A stretch of DNA of 64,000 nucleotides from Ampullaceana balthica. Taxonomy: Eukaryota > Mollusca > Gastropoda > Lymnaeidae. Numbering within the stretch: the first letter of the stretch is position 1; each line of letters begins with the position of its first letter. A program made the translations under genes and the position numbers. The stretch is taken from the NCBI GenBank assembly GCA_944989445.1, contig CALYLW010000743.1, forward strand, positions 186,001 through 250,000, written 5' to 3'. The notes under the pieces are model-generated. The model had not been told where the DNA came from, made no database searches, and saw only the letters and a list, made by a program, of their open reading frames with translations. Below are positions 11,510 through 22,970 of this stretch, piece after piece.

Positions 11510-12130
11510 CCCTTTTTCGTGCCTAAAAATTGGTATTACCAATATGATTTCAAGCGTTGTTTAGAATGTGTTATGATGTTGCTGTTCACCATTTTTTGTA
11601 TAGATCCATCTAACCACCCGGTATTCAGATTTGCCCCCCCCCTATTTTAGGCTTCATTAGAAAATGATTAAAAGTGCCCCAGTCAAAAACAGTTTGTTTT
11701 AACAGCTTTAAAGTCCCTTTAGATTTTATTTTGTATGATGATGAATATATTTCTTAAGTTTGAACAAGATATATCGATTTACCGTGTAGACACTGTTTAT
11801 AAAAATTTTTTATACAGCTCAAATTAAAATTAAAAAACAACGTTTTTTGTGTTTCCACAATGAGTAGGTGTTATGATTTGCATTTCTGTCAGCGATTTAG
11901 AATGGGCCATTAGGTTTTAGTGCGCAAAATTTAATCTAGATCCATTTTACCACCTAGTAGCCTGATTAAATTATATCTTGTTTCCTTCTAGGAGATTTAA
12001 AGAAATAAATTAAAATGTGCCCCGACCATAAACGGTTCTTGTAAAATTTTAAAACACCTTTAAATTTTAATGTAGATGATTAGTAGATATGAGTGCCAAA
12101 TTTGTTTTAGATCCATCAATCAAATTAGAA
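11510..12130 (+). repeat. Diverged direct duplication, ~340-bp unit
   Basis: Landmarks recur about 340 bp apart: TTTAGAATG near 11561 and 11900, AGATCCAT near 11604 and 11938, GTGCCCC near 11673 and 12017. The two units are AT-rich, non-coding, and lie between two oppositely oriented Helitrons. Confidence 0.6.
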
Positions 12131-12269
12131 ACGTATTAGACACAAAGTCCACTCGCCAGTTTAAATTTCAGAATCATCTTTTTATACATATACATTATAT
12201 GCATATGCATACATACATACATACATAATGTGATGTATGTTGTATAATGGGTAAATGACGTTTAGCGCA

Positions 12270-12883
12270 TCTATGTATATATAATTCTCTTCGTGGGACC
12301 ATGCGAGACAAGCTGCAATTATGTGCAACCGAAAATGACGAATGACCCTCGCTGGGGTCAACTAATCACAGTTAATGGTTGGAAAGCGAAGGTGGTGGAG
12401 GGGTGGAGCATGTCTTGAGACCAGCAATATTTTTACATACACTTTCATTGTTCCTTCACTGTGTACATGTATTTCGTAGTGTATTGGTTATTACATCCAC
12501 CTGACATGCGGAAGGTCTTAGGTCCAAGCCCAAGGGGAATCATTTGCTTTTTTTCAATTTTTAAAAATGCTTCTGCCTGTTCTTTTCCCCCCTTTCTTAG
12601 CGAACATAAACACCGCCTCTCCAGGCATGCGCAACAGGGGGACAAAAGGGGACAAAAGGAGTCACACAGGGGGACTCAGAACTCAAAAGTTATATTGATA
12701 TTTATTGTGATCGATTGTGGGATTTAATGTGAGATATAAAATTTGATCAACTATCACAACACCCCCCTCCCCAACCGACGTTCACTCGCATTGTTTTGAT
12801 TTCTTCGTGTCCGTTCTTTCTCCACTTTCTTTGCACTCTCCATGAGCAAGTCTGCGGCGTATTCTACGCCGCGGGGCGTCTAG
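12270..12883 (+). mobile_element. Non-autonomous Helitron (614 bp)
   Basis: 5' end A|TCTATGTATATATAATTC and 3' end with the perfect hairpin arms GCGGCGTA/TACGCCGC followed by GGGGCGTCTAG|T. The 5' subterminal stem GACCC-TCGCTG-GGGTC is intact at about 12344-12359. It carries a tRNA-like module on the same strand. Non-coding. Confidence 0.88.
12473..12537 (+). pseudogene. tRNA-like module inside Helitron
   Basis: Box A-like TAGTGTATTGGTTATTACA and box B-like AGGTCCAAGCCC with an anticodon-loop position CTGACAT (GAC, a valine anticodon). Arms are imperfect. Same strand as the host Helitron. Confidence 0.6.
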
Positions 12884-14813
12884 TTAGTAATGTGTATGCT
12901 AGTTTGGCGCACGACGCTTATTATATTGAATCCACTTTTATTATGACACATTGATAGGGTATGTGGTGCAATGTGTGCGTACTTTGTAGATGTAGATAAG
13001 TATGCTTGGTTGAATTAGAGTTTTGTCTGGCTAAAAAAAATTGTTCAGTGAAATTTTTTTAAATTTAAATTTAAATCTCTAAAAAAGTATAGTTTATATT
13101 TGAATTTCGGATAATGCACAAGTGCTAAGAAACACACACTTATGGAAAATTTTAAGTCAATAGGGTTTAATAAGTATTTGATTACTTACATACCTAAACA
13201 TTTTGGGCGACACATCAGCGTTTGAGTTGTATCTTTGTTAATAAAATTTACCCTAAAATATAATGGATCATCATTGGAGTGAAGTCTTGTTCTTGATGCG
13301 TTGAAGACCCTGAGGTTAACCACGTCTGATTGTGCTATTGTTGTATTGTAGAAGACAGTCATTGGTTTGCTGCATGAATGAGTGGAATTTAAGCACGATT
13401 TAATAGTCATATTATGATATTTAACAAATATTATCTCGATTGAGTTTTCTTGTAATGTTGAATCAAATTGTACGTCATAACCTTTTTCCTAATCAGCTAG
13501 CCTGTGTTATTGTTTTTTTATCTCCTGTAGTGGTTAAAATGAAGAAAAAATTAATTATCCATACTTATTAAAAATTGTGTTTATTTTTTGTTGAATTTAA
13601 TTAAATACATGAAAAATATAATATACGCCAATATATATAAACATATACTCGCTGACCCGTTGGAACGATTTCAGAAGAAAGGAAGTTAAAAAAAAACCAA
13701 TGTGTGGTCATTAAAAAAAATAATAATAATAATTTTAAAAAATAAGAATGTCAGAAACCTCTAAGGAAATGCACTTACTATACAGAAGTTTTAGGCGCCC
13801 TTGGCTAATTTATTTTTGGCTCCCTTGACAAGTGTAATCCAAGAGGTAGGAAATACTAATTTTCAATAAATTAAAGGATTAGCCCTCGGCGCTCTTGGCA
13901 ACTGCACCGATGCCAAGTCGTTGTTACGCCTTTGTTACTATACAACTTCAACTTTTTTTTCGATCAGATAATATAAAGTATATATAAAAATCTTAGATAT
14001 AAATAAACCACTGAAATGGTCCCGTACTCCAATTATTGATAGTTTAAGATAATACATTCCAGTCAAAACCTTCCAAAATACTACTATCGGTTGAATCCGT
14101 AACATAATATTTATTAAGCTTATGTCAGAAGATAATAACTTTAAAGGCCCATGCGCCTAATCCAAACTGTGCAAGGTTTAAAGTCTTAAACGCCTTTAAA
14201 TTCCACTCTGGATCATGATTGATATGTGTATTAATATGTGTAAAGGTGTAGTAAAATCGAATTAGGAATAACATAAAAAAAACAATTGTAAAGAATGATT
14301 TGGTAGGCCTTGTCCGCAAAAAGGGAAACAAGGAGTTCAAGTCCCTATATTAGGTTAATTTGTGGCGTCAAGTATTTATGTAACAGTTTTTTAAAAATAT
14401 ATTCAGAGCCAAATAGCTAAAGATTTTTTTTCTTTAAATGCGTATATAGCTTTAAAAAAGATGGATACACAAGTTTTGGAGCAACGCCTTCCAAAGAGTT
14501 TTTTTTATTTATTTTATTTTTAAAATTCCAAGAACATTCGCGAGTATTTACTCGTCAACTGCTCTAAGTTTCATGGCAAACGAATAACCACAACATTATT
14601 CATGAAACGTTTATTAAGGGAAACTACGACGTTAAAACGGCACAGAAAGGTAAATTTTAAAACCCTACAGATTTCAACTTGGATTATGATTGAGAGATAA
14701 ATAAATACGTTTCAAGTTTGTTTACAATCAAATAATTATAAAATCTTGACAGATAGCAAAATACTTTAGCTCCTGTCCTCAAGGTATGGATATTAAGAGT
14801 TCAATACCCTATA
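12884..14813. other. AT-rich non-coding DNA
   Basis: No gene recognised. Two diverged similar blocks near 14170-14240 and 14660-14710 (GGATTATGATTGA-type) hint at an old duplication. Confidence 0.4.
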
Positions 14814-14929
14814 ATGTATTATTATAGACCATATAATGTTCCTACATGTGGAAGAAAATCAGAAGCCCCGAATTTAATGCTCTTCATGGGTCTTCCCCGA
14901 AGACCCTCCCAACTATCTAGCCCCCTCCC

Positions 14930-15395
14930 CCAAGGGGACGTAACAGCTGAACTGGAGCGGTCGCTTCTGAAGCGACCACCTGGGCATCTAGGACAGAAAT
15001 CGAAGATGCCTCCCACTAAGTTTGACCTCAGGGGGAGGGGTGGAGTTCCCTACAACGACCCGCTACCACTTTGGCGCCACCCCGGCAAAGCATACGGATT
15101 TGCACGGGGTGTGGACACGCATGGCTGGACTTCACTCAGTGTGACACGTAAATGTAAACAATAGCAGGCCGCTACACATAGTTATATAGAGATAAACTAA
15201 AAATGCATTAATTTAATTACAGTACATTCGATCGATCTGAAATTTTCAAACGATGCATTGTTAGGTGACATGAGTCTGTGTGCAAAAGTGCAGCTCAATG
15301 GCATCACGGGAAGTGTGTAATTTTTTACTTTTGTTTTTCCACCCGCGAACGACAAAGATGACGACAAGATTTCAAAGTTAATGTAAGGTATTTAA
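14930..15395 (-). repeat. Family B element, rearranged copy
   Basis: From about 15175 the sequence is a clear inverted family B copy (AGAGATAAACTAAAAATGCA, then CAATGCATTGTTAGGTGAC, then AAGTTAATGTAAGGTATTTA). The part to the left is a GC-rich variant containing the perfect hairpin GGTCGCTTCTGAAGCGACC at 14959-14977. Confidence 0.6.
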
Positions 15396-15760
15396 TTAAA
15401 TAACATGTAAAAACAAAGTTTTTGACTCTAAATCAATTATATATGAGACAGAACTTAAAGTATTGATATGTTTAATATAATAAGCAACACGCGACTAATT
15501 TTACAGACTGAAACCGACTAATCTCTCCTTGCTGTAAAACTAGTGTGGTCATCGATGGCTGGACTGAACTTCAGCACGTGGGGGTGAACACAAGCAGACG
15601 GCGACATAGAGTTACATAGAGATAAATTAAAATGGATTAACTTAATTACCGTACATTCGATCGATCTGCAATTTTAAAACAATGCATTGTTTGGTGACAC
15701 GAGTCTATGTGCAAAATTTCAGCTCGTTGGCATGACGGGAGATGTGTCATTTTTACAACG
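15396..15760 (-). repeat. Family B element, second inverted copy in tandem
   Basis: Starts with GTAAAAACAAAGTTTTTGAC directly after the end of the previous copy, so these two are also head to tail. Includes the conserved ACGAGTCTATGTGCAAAATT block. Confidence 0.65.
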
Positions 15761-15774
15761 TTTTTATTAATTCA

Positions 15775-16195
15775 CTTTCTTCCCTGTTTGTAGGTTTGTC
15801 TGTCCACAATTTTTCAAATCTGCCAACGTAAAATTAAACCAATTGTGATGATCTTAGAGTTCTCAAAAATTTACCACAGATAGATCTTGGATGACAATGC
15901 ATTGTTTCAAAATGTCATATCGATCGAATGTACCGTTATTAAATTATTGAACTTTTTAGTTTATCTATATATAAGCCTATGTATTATTCGTCTGCACTTG
16001 ATTACATTACATTCACGTGCCGATTTCACACCAACCTCGACCACAAAAACCATGTTTAACATCAAGGGTAGATCAGTCATTTCCAGTATGTAAATGTTTG
16101 TCAGGCAATGCGTATTATATTTGAACATAATCAATACTTCAAAACTCACCATAGCATACCCATACACTTAGACTAAAAATAAAAAATAAATAGAA
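15775..16195 (+). repeat. Family B-related subfamily copy
   Basis: Contains ACCACAGATAGATCTTGGAT, then GACAATGCATTG and the TTTAGTTTATCTATATATAA block. It matches the copy at 46150-46500 better than the main array, so it is a separate subfamily. Its 3' end is interrupted by the fold-back element to the right. Confidence 0.55.
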
Positions 16196-16200
16196 TTTAA

Positions 16201-16517
16201 AAAAATATTTTTTAAAACCACGTTTTTATAGGCAGACTAAAAATAAGAAAATACATTTTAAAATTTAAAATATGCACTACCATGTAATATGACTAAAAAC
16301 ATGGGCGGGCGCTTTTTAGGCGTTTGGCTAAAATGATTAGAGTTTACAAATGACGAGTAAGAAAATGAGTGAATTGAATTAGTTAAGCCTGAGAAGCGCC
16401 TGCTCCACGTTTTTAGTCATATTACGTCATAGTACTTATGTTAAATTTAAAATTTTTAAAAATGTATTTTCTTCTTTTTAGTCCGCTTATAAAAATGTGG
16501 TTTAAAAAAAATATTTT
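16201..16517. mobile_element. Fold-back (long inverted repeat) element
   Basis: Two ~115-bp arms face each other. Left, about 16201-16312: TTTTTTAAAACCACGTTTTT, then GACTAAAAATAAGAAAATAC, then TAATATGACTAAAAAC. Right, about 16395-16517: the reverse complement, GTTTTTAGTCATATTA, then GTATTTTCTTCTTTTTAGTC, then AAAAATGTGGTTTAAAAAAA. An ~80-bp unrelated loop separates them. Structure fits a MITE or fold-back transposon; no coding capacity. Confidence 0.7.
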
Positions 16518-16539
16518 TTTTTACTTCCATTTACTTACT

Positions 16540-16600
16540 TTTGTTTTTAGGCCCTGCGAATGACAGAGATGACGACAAGAAGGTGAAGTTAATATAAGGG
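16540..16600 (-). repeat. Family B element, terminal fragment
   Basis: Ends AAGTTAATATAAGGGATT, the inverted family B 5' terminus, preceded by the GACAGAGATGACGACAAG block. Confidence 0.6.
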
Positions 16601-17394
16601 ATTAAAAAAAAACACAAAAAAACGTTTAATACATTTAGTTTAATATAGCCAAGGCAAATTAAAGGGATTTTCTTTCCCTTTTTACCACATTATATTTCGG
16701 CAATCATGTTTTATATTAAAAAATATTGAAGTAGGAATGTCTTGTCTAACAATTATTTTAAGTGGATACCAAATAACAGAGCATAGAAATTTATAATGTT
16801 CTATTTACGTAAGAAGTCAAGATGCTTTATCTTTAAATGAACTATCTATATCTTTTTCTCGTACAACAAAAACAATTCATCATATATTTGACCGATTTGA
16901 TACTTCAAAACTCAACATCGTCATATGATAATCTATTCGACTTTCCCACCTGGTGCCCCAGCGAGGTTGTAAGGCTAATTCTTCAACGTGTTTTAAACGC
17001 ATAGCCCATAAACAATGTGATAAAAAAAAGTACGTTTTTTGAAACTATTAACGTAAAATAGCTGTCTTATGATGATCTTCTCATATACTTTAACATCAAG
17101 TTATGGGAGTGGCTAACAGATGGAATATAGTAAAAAGTATGAGGGTTGATGTTTGTAATCTCTTTGTTTGTTAACCCCGCGAGTTCTCCTGTCATTTTCG
17201 ACCGATTATCATATCCTTAAACTCATGTTTTCTAAAGGCCATCCCAGTTTCTTAAGCCGATCCCAAGATTTGTGGCAATCCCAAGTTGTTAAGGCAATTA
17301 TAAGTTGTTGAGGAAATCCTAGTTTGTTTAAGCAAACTTAAGTTTCCTGGGTTAGTATTTCATCGAAAAAAGTTAACTTTTTTATCTTTCAATC
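16601..17394. other. AT-rich non-coding DNA
   Basis: Contains short irregular repeats around 17240-17345 (AAGTTGTTAAGGCAAT, AAGTTGTTGAGGAAAT, AGTTTGTTTAAGCAAA) of about 25-bp period. No gene. Confidence 0.4.
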
Positions 17395-17525
17395 GCGTTT
17401 TACTGCAAAGGGGAGTAAAGTCAGTTTCAGGTTTAAATGTTTGTCACGTTTGAACATAATCAATACTATAAGTTCTGTCTCTTATAAAAGCGATTTATAG
17501 TCAAAAACTTTGTTTTTACGGGGTT
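17395..17525 (+). repeat. Family B element, 3' part
   Basis: 5'-truncated copy ending GCGATTTATAGTCAAAAACT, then TTGTTTTTACGGGGTT. Confidence 0.65.
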
Positions 17526-18116
17526 ATTTAATTTGACCTGAAATGAATGGGCAGAAAGAATAAGCAATCGGTTTAGAGTTAACAATTACATTTTTAAATA
17601 AACATGGAATGGAAAAAATTCATATATTAGAAACACTTCAAGAATAATTAATGGACTCTGGCGAAGCCAGAGGGTTGCATTGAACTAAACAATCTTTGTT
17701 TGTGTTTAGAGCTGTCAAATTTGATTTTGTTTTTAAAAGCTGCCAGGTTACCAGTTTAATTTTGATCGTTTACCCGGGTACCTGTTTGAAACGCTGCGTA
17801 GTTTTTGCTGTCATTACCGCTAACCGATGCAACCTAGCGACCATCCATGTACCTCATTTCACATAGTAGTCAACGCCATAGCCCCAGTAACACACTATTG
17901 TGAACTTTAATGTACTTCACATTTTTCTTCCTGGTGTAAATGAATTCGCCATACTAATAAAATAAAACAGCAAACTAAACATTGATTTAAAAAAATGACA
18001 AATATGAAGTAACCTTCATTCAAGTGATACGGGTCCAGCAACTTGAATGTTAATGTCCGCAAAGCAGCAGTAGGTGGTGCCAGGGGCGACGCCTCAGATT
18101 CAATGCAAACTTTATT

Positions 18117-18680
18117 AAATCCCTTATATTAACTTCATCGCCGTCTCTGTCTCTCTGTCGTTCTGTCGTCATCTCTCTCTGTCTGTCTTGGGTGGGCGGA
18201 AAAACAAAAGTAAAAAATGACCCACTTCCCATTATCCGATCGGGCTGGAATTTGGCACACGGACCCATCTCACCTAACAATGCATAGTATCAAAATTTCA
18301 GATCGATCGAAAGTACCGTAATTAAATTTATGCACTTTTAGTTTATCCTTATATAACGTATGTAATTCAAATTCACGGTTTGTTATTGTTTTTTTTTCCA
18401 CGTCAGAGTTTGAGTTGACGCGTTGACGCGACCCATCGAAGTACCGGCGTGCTTTTGTTTACATTTTACGTGTCACGCTGAGCTCGGTCAAGCGGTCGGT
18501 GATCAGACTTTTCCCCCTCTCCCCCCCCCCACCCCCCCAGCGTTATGAAGAAAAGTTGAGTTAAGACAGATACACTCTGTAAATGTTTGTCGCGTTTGAA
18601 AATAATCAACACTGTTAGTTATGTCTCATATATGAGGGATTTATAGTCAAAAACTTTGTTTTTACGGGTTTGTTTTATTT
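18117..18680 (+). repeat. Family B element, full-length single copy
   Basis: Runs from AAATCCCTTATATTAACTTC to the hairpin AAAACTTTGTTTT and T-rich tail. It is the best isolated copy for defining both ends (about 564 bp). The short minus-strand open frame across its 5' half lies inside the repeat and is not a gene. Confidence 0.75.
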
Positions 18681-18689
18681 TTATTTTTA

Positions 18690-20850
18690 ATTTGAAAATC
18701 TTCGAAGGATTTCATAATATATGGGATGCTAAATTAAACGTCGCTATACATTCTTTTCCATATCAAAACTACGCTTGGAAATACTAATAAATATTGTGGG
18801 CAAAGCATTAAAAAAAAATAAAAAATTATTTCCGATGTAGTAATAATGCAAATAATTCATTCAAAGTTTATTTTGAAAGTTACACTTTTTAAAAAAAAAT
18901 GTAATAAATAATTAAACATTGAAAGCGGAAGACGAACAGTCAAAAGGAGTTACAGAAGCAGGTTTTTTTTTAATCGAAATTATTTTTTTTTCTATTTTAT
19001 TTTCGCCCCTGCAGACATGTTCTTTGTGTGGTCCATGTTGCACGAAAGTATACACTAAGAGAGTTATTTAATGTGCTTCACTTTGCTTAAAAAAATAAAT
19101 GTTTGAATATGCTACGAATGAAATGGTTAGAGGATGCTTTGACAATGCTAAAAGTATATCTGAAGAACTTGCAATTTTAAAAGAGGCTCGCAATGACAAA
19201 CGAGTGACCAATATTTTGAAGTTGAAGAGAAAATACAGCCTTTTCCCGATACAAAATAAGTAGAGAAGATTGTAGCTAAAGAATGTAAAAACATATATAA
19301 TTTTTTTTTAAATTTTACAACTGCTTACCTACTGGACATGGATGTAAGTACTTTGAAATAGAGCAAGTACCTCATATGACATTGAAAAATATGCTCTTTC
19401 GCTGAATCCTCATGTAATTCAAATGCAATAATTCATTCAAGTCCACTGTATTTCTTAAAGTTTTGATGCTGCTTATACTTTGTCTTACAACACTTAATCT
19501 AGTGTTATATATAGTTTGTGAAATGGGTTTCTCTGTAATAAATTAATTCAAATTTAGTTACCCTCAAAAATGAATTTTAAAAAGGACTAACTTTTAACTA
19601 TATTTTTGGAACTAAGCAATACTTTTTTGAACATAAGTATTGGTAAAGTCTTCGAATATTTTCTTCATGGAAAAGATGAAAATTGACTTTTTTTTCAAGA
19701 AAGAAAAAGTCTTCAATTTTTATTAAATGCTTTATTATTAATTTTTAATTTGAATAATGAAATAAAGAAAGAAAACAGCACGTGTTTCATCAGGAGTGAG
19801 CGGGAAATTTTGCATAGGTTAAGCGTGGCAGGAAATCCATCTACGCCGCTGTTTTATTGAACAAACACAGTAAGGTTGCGTAAATATAAACTTTTTTGTA
19901 CTATCGTATGTAATAAAGCGGGTAGTTAAGAACAAGTAAATACATATTTTTAAAATCATATGTCACATTAAATGGCGCAATATCCTTTTTTATATGTTTA
20001 TGACGTCGTACATGCTGAAAATATGTGCTGCGCCCGATGATGTTAATATTTTAAGGCCGAGTATCGACTCAGTTTCATGTGTCGCCAGTTTAACATATGA
20101 CATTTGTGAGTTTCTTATAACTAAACAAACACCGTGCTGTCTTGGTCTGTCTGAGGGAAGTCCTTGCAAGGTAAACGTGGAGTTACCCTCAAATAATTTA
20201 TGCGATGTAAATGTCGAATCTAGAACGTTCCTTGTCGATAACTGTTATATTCTACATATCTTCTGTAGGAGAAGGGTTAGAGTGTATTCCAGGGTACAGA
20301 GTCTTGACATTCCAGCATGCTAATCGAAGTGCTGGAAACTTCTGTCTTATTATTTTTACTGGCGCTTGGGTTATGGTTCGCTTGTTGAGTTGATCACTCT
20401 TATCTCCATGCAACGTACGGGGCAGGCCAGCAATGGCAGAACATCACCTTATTGGCTGAGGGGTGCCCAGCTTAAGGCGGGTGGTAGATGCTCAGTGAGA
20501 TATGGCTATCTCTAAAATCGTTCGGAACGACCCCTGGCGCTTAGCTCTACGCTATTTGGGCAATGGCTTATAACCGGATAACAACCGTTCCACATGTTGT
20601 GTCTACGCCTTGCCGACTGCGATACAGGCCGTTCACTGGTTACTAATGAAATTAAATTAATACCAAAGCAACTACGTAACTCTAAGTGCTAGGATAAAAC
20701 AGAATAAATACATACCATATTAACTGCTCTGAGATCAGAGAAAGCATAACTTTAATCTTTGGTCAGCTCTTAGGACAATACATTCGAAACAACATATACA
20801 ACACCTCCTTTGACGTCATCGGGAAAAAAGAAAGAAATATGCATATTAGT
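18690..20850. other. Mostly AT-rich; GC-richer block 19990-20640 of unknown nature
   Basis: No firm gene. The block at about 19990-20640 has balanced composition and open frames on the plus strand (for example 19994-20323), but I see no domain, splice pattern or transposon signature. It may be decayed transposon 5' sequence belonging to the LINE downstream. Confidence 0.35.
19099..19263 (+). CDS. Small ORF of unknown function (54 codons)
   Basis: ATG to TAG frame of 54 residues with non-repetitive, helix-favouring composition (EYATNEMVRGCFDNAKSISE, then a Lys/Arg-rich end). It stands out from the surrounding low-complexity translations. No start context, splice site or relative is recognised. 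It could be a fragment of a transposon protein or chance. Confidence 0.25.
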   Translation: MFEYATNEMVRGCFDNAKSISEELAILKEARNDKRVTNILKLKRKYSLFPIQNK

Positions 20851-20859
20851 TTGAGGCTC

Positions 20860-21175
20860 ACTGGAAGACAATGAAGCCGTTACGGTGACTAAGAGAAAAG
20901 CCCTATTGGCATATAAAGCAGCCCACGGATCTGATCCAAAGAGTCCAGGACAGCAATCCATTGCTCTCTTGGACTCTTTGGATTTCACCGCAGCTAAGCT
21001 TTTACTGTTTATTTCTTTATATTCAAAATTTATTTGTGTACTATTTGTTTGTTGAGGAAGGTTCTTTGTCGAAACGTTCGCTGTTTTGTTACGTCCTGTC
21101 AGGCTCACTCATAACATGTTTACAAGTTATCCATCTTTTAATCTATACGCCTGATTTCAGTTTCACCCATATTTT
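20860..21175 (+). mobile_element. Possible Penelope-like 3' fragment
   Basis: Contains GTTGAGGAAGGTTCTTTGTC followed by GAAACGTTCG. This resembles the degenerate hammerhead-type motif at 3' ends of Penelope-like elements and parallels the clearer example at 60881. No protein remnant was recognised here. Confidence 0.25.
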
Positions 21176-21179
21176 GTTC

Positions 21180-22700
21180 CTAGAGGAGTTTAGTAAGGCC
21201 ATTGATTATCCTAGTAATAGGAAAGGCTCCAGGTATCATTCCTACGGAGGTCCTCAAGTACGGTAAGCAAGCACTACTGAAGTCTCTGCACGAGCTCATA
21301 AGCAATTATTGAATACCCGTTCACTTCCCACAGGATTTCGCGATGCAAAAATAGACACGCTCTACAAAAACACTGATGACCTCTTCGATTGTAACATTTA
21401 TCGAAAGATATCACTACTATGTATTGTGGGAAAGGCGTTTGCCAGATTGGTAACGGCACGCCTGTGAATTCTGGCCAAACAATCTACCCACAATCTCAAT
21501 GCGGTTTTTGGGTTGGCTTATCTACCATTGACATGATATTCTCACTCAACCAGCTGCAAAATAAATGGCGTGAACAACAGAAAGTCCTCTTCATAGCCTA
21601 CATCAATCTAACAACGATGTTCGACCTGGTCAGCCACAAGGGTCTGTTAATTATACTAGACAAAATTGGATGACCGCCGCGGCATCTCAAAATCATCGAG
21701 TCTTTCCTCATCAACGTGCACAGCAAAGTGCTCTACAATGGTGCCACTACAGAACCCTTTACAGTTTTAGTGGAGTGAAACAGGGTTGTGTACTGGCACC
21801 TACACTCTTTGGTATCTTCTTCTCGGTGCTACTTCGAAATGTGTTCGAGGACTGCTCCGAGGGATATGACCATTCATACCAGGGTGGACGGAAGCCTATA
21901 TAACATCATGCGATAACAACTGATCAATAAAATATCTAAGGCTTGCAAGGAATTCGGTCTAACTGTAACTACATGCTGTCAAAAAGATCAAGATTAAGAG
22001 ACAAGGCATAGACTGCCTCCCAGCAAACTCCATTAAGGGAAGAACCTTAGATGTTGTCGAGGATTACACCTAACTCGTCAGTAATATCAGAAACAAACTC
22101 TCCCTGGAAAAAGAAATATAAACCAAAATCAGTATGACCACATCGTTATTGGCAAAGCTAAACCAAAGATTGTTAAACTACGCGCATCTCACAGATAGGA
22201 AGAAAATGACTGTTTACCAAGCATTCGTGCTCAGCATACGCCTTTATGGAAGCGAGTAATGGGTGACCTATGCCAAGCAAATGAAGCAACTTAAAAAATT
22301 CTACTTGCGATGCTTGCATCAAGTTGAAGGACAAAATGAAATATATTGAGGAGAAGCCATATGTTTAGTAATCACTCAATTCTGAGTGAAAGGCGCATGC
22401 GGTGGTTAGGCCATGTCCACAGATGGAGCGCATGTCAATAGCCCTGCTTTACTTTAAGCTGGCAACTGGTCATGGGAAAAGAAGTCGCCCACGCCTGCGC
22501 TACAAGGACGTCTGCAAGAAAGACATATCAGTGTCACATATCTACCACAAAACGTGGGAGGTCATTGCTGAGGAGCGCATCCGCTGTCGGTTAAAGCTAC
22601 GCGAGGGCATTCAATTTTCCGACTCACAGCTAGGAGTGAAGACAGAAGAGCAAGGAGAAAGAAGTGGGGGACAGAGGAGCAGGAGTCAATGAGGACGGAT
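21180..22700 (+). pseudogene. Decayed LINE reverse transcriptase (copy 1)
   Basis: Pieces of one ORF2 occur in order but in shifting frames. They are a GKAPGIIPTEVLKYGKQALL-like thumb/finger block near 21220-21290, a SQCGFWVGLSTIDMIFSLNQ segment at about 21495-21555, SGVKQGCVLAPTLFGIFFSV (RT motif) at about 21770-21830, an RLYGSE-like region near 22235, and LATGHGKRSRPRLRYKDVCK near 22460-22520. Many stops and indels make it inactive. It ends with GAGGACGGATATGTGGCATA and a CATA-repeat tail, the hallmark 3' end of this family, which recurs at 38520, 53730 and 58550. Confidence 0.8.
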
Positions 22701-22726
22701 ATGTGGCATACATACATATATATCTC

Positions 22727-22746
22727 CATTTACGATGTCATATATG

Positions 22747-22835
<89 letters not shown>

Positions 22836-22865
22836 TGCATTTATACATATATGACATCGTAAATG
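22727..22865. repeat. 139-bp palindrome with (TA)n core
   Basis: Two exact 24-base arms, CATTTACGATGTCATATATG plus four bases at 22727-22750 and its reverse complement at 22842-22865, flank a long TA array. The whole can form a cruciform. It lies between the LINE tail and the Helitron 3' end. Confidence 0.9.
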
Positions 22866-22970
22866 TATATTCTTCATTCGATGTTTTAAAAATGTATATA
22901 TATTGTAAGATAAAATTTAAAAAATAGTATATACTAGCTGACCCGCGGCATAGCATACGCCGCTAATAAT

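Noticed and set aside
13640..13670. Helitron 3' end (ACTCGCTGACCCGTTGG)
   Set aside because: Resembles the GCTGACCCGCGG end but lacks CTAG and a hairpin.
14814..15164. 116-codon plus-strand ORF
   Set aside because: It overlaps a rearranged family B repeat and has a mirror frame on the other strand; no domain or splice context.
22686..22956. Long minus-strand frames of alternating Tyr and Ile
   Set aside because: They translate the (TA)n array; the same artefact occurs at 35067-35313, 47972-48240, 54441-54671 and 59548-59640.
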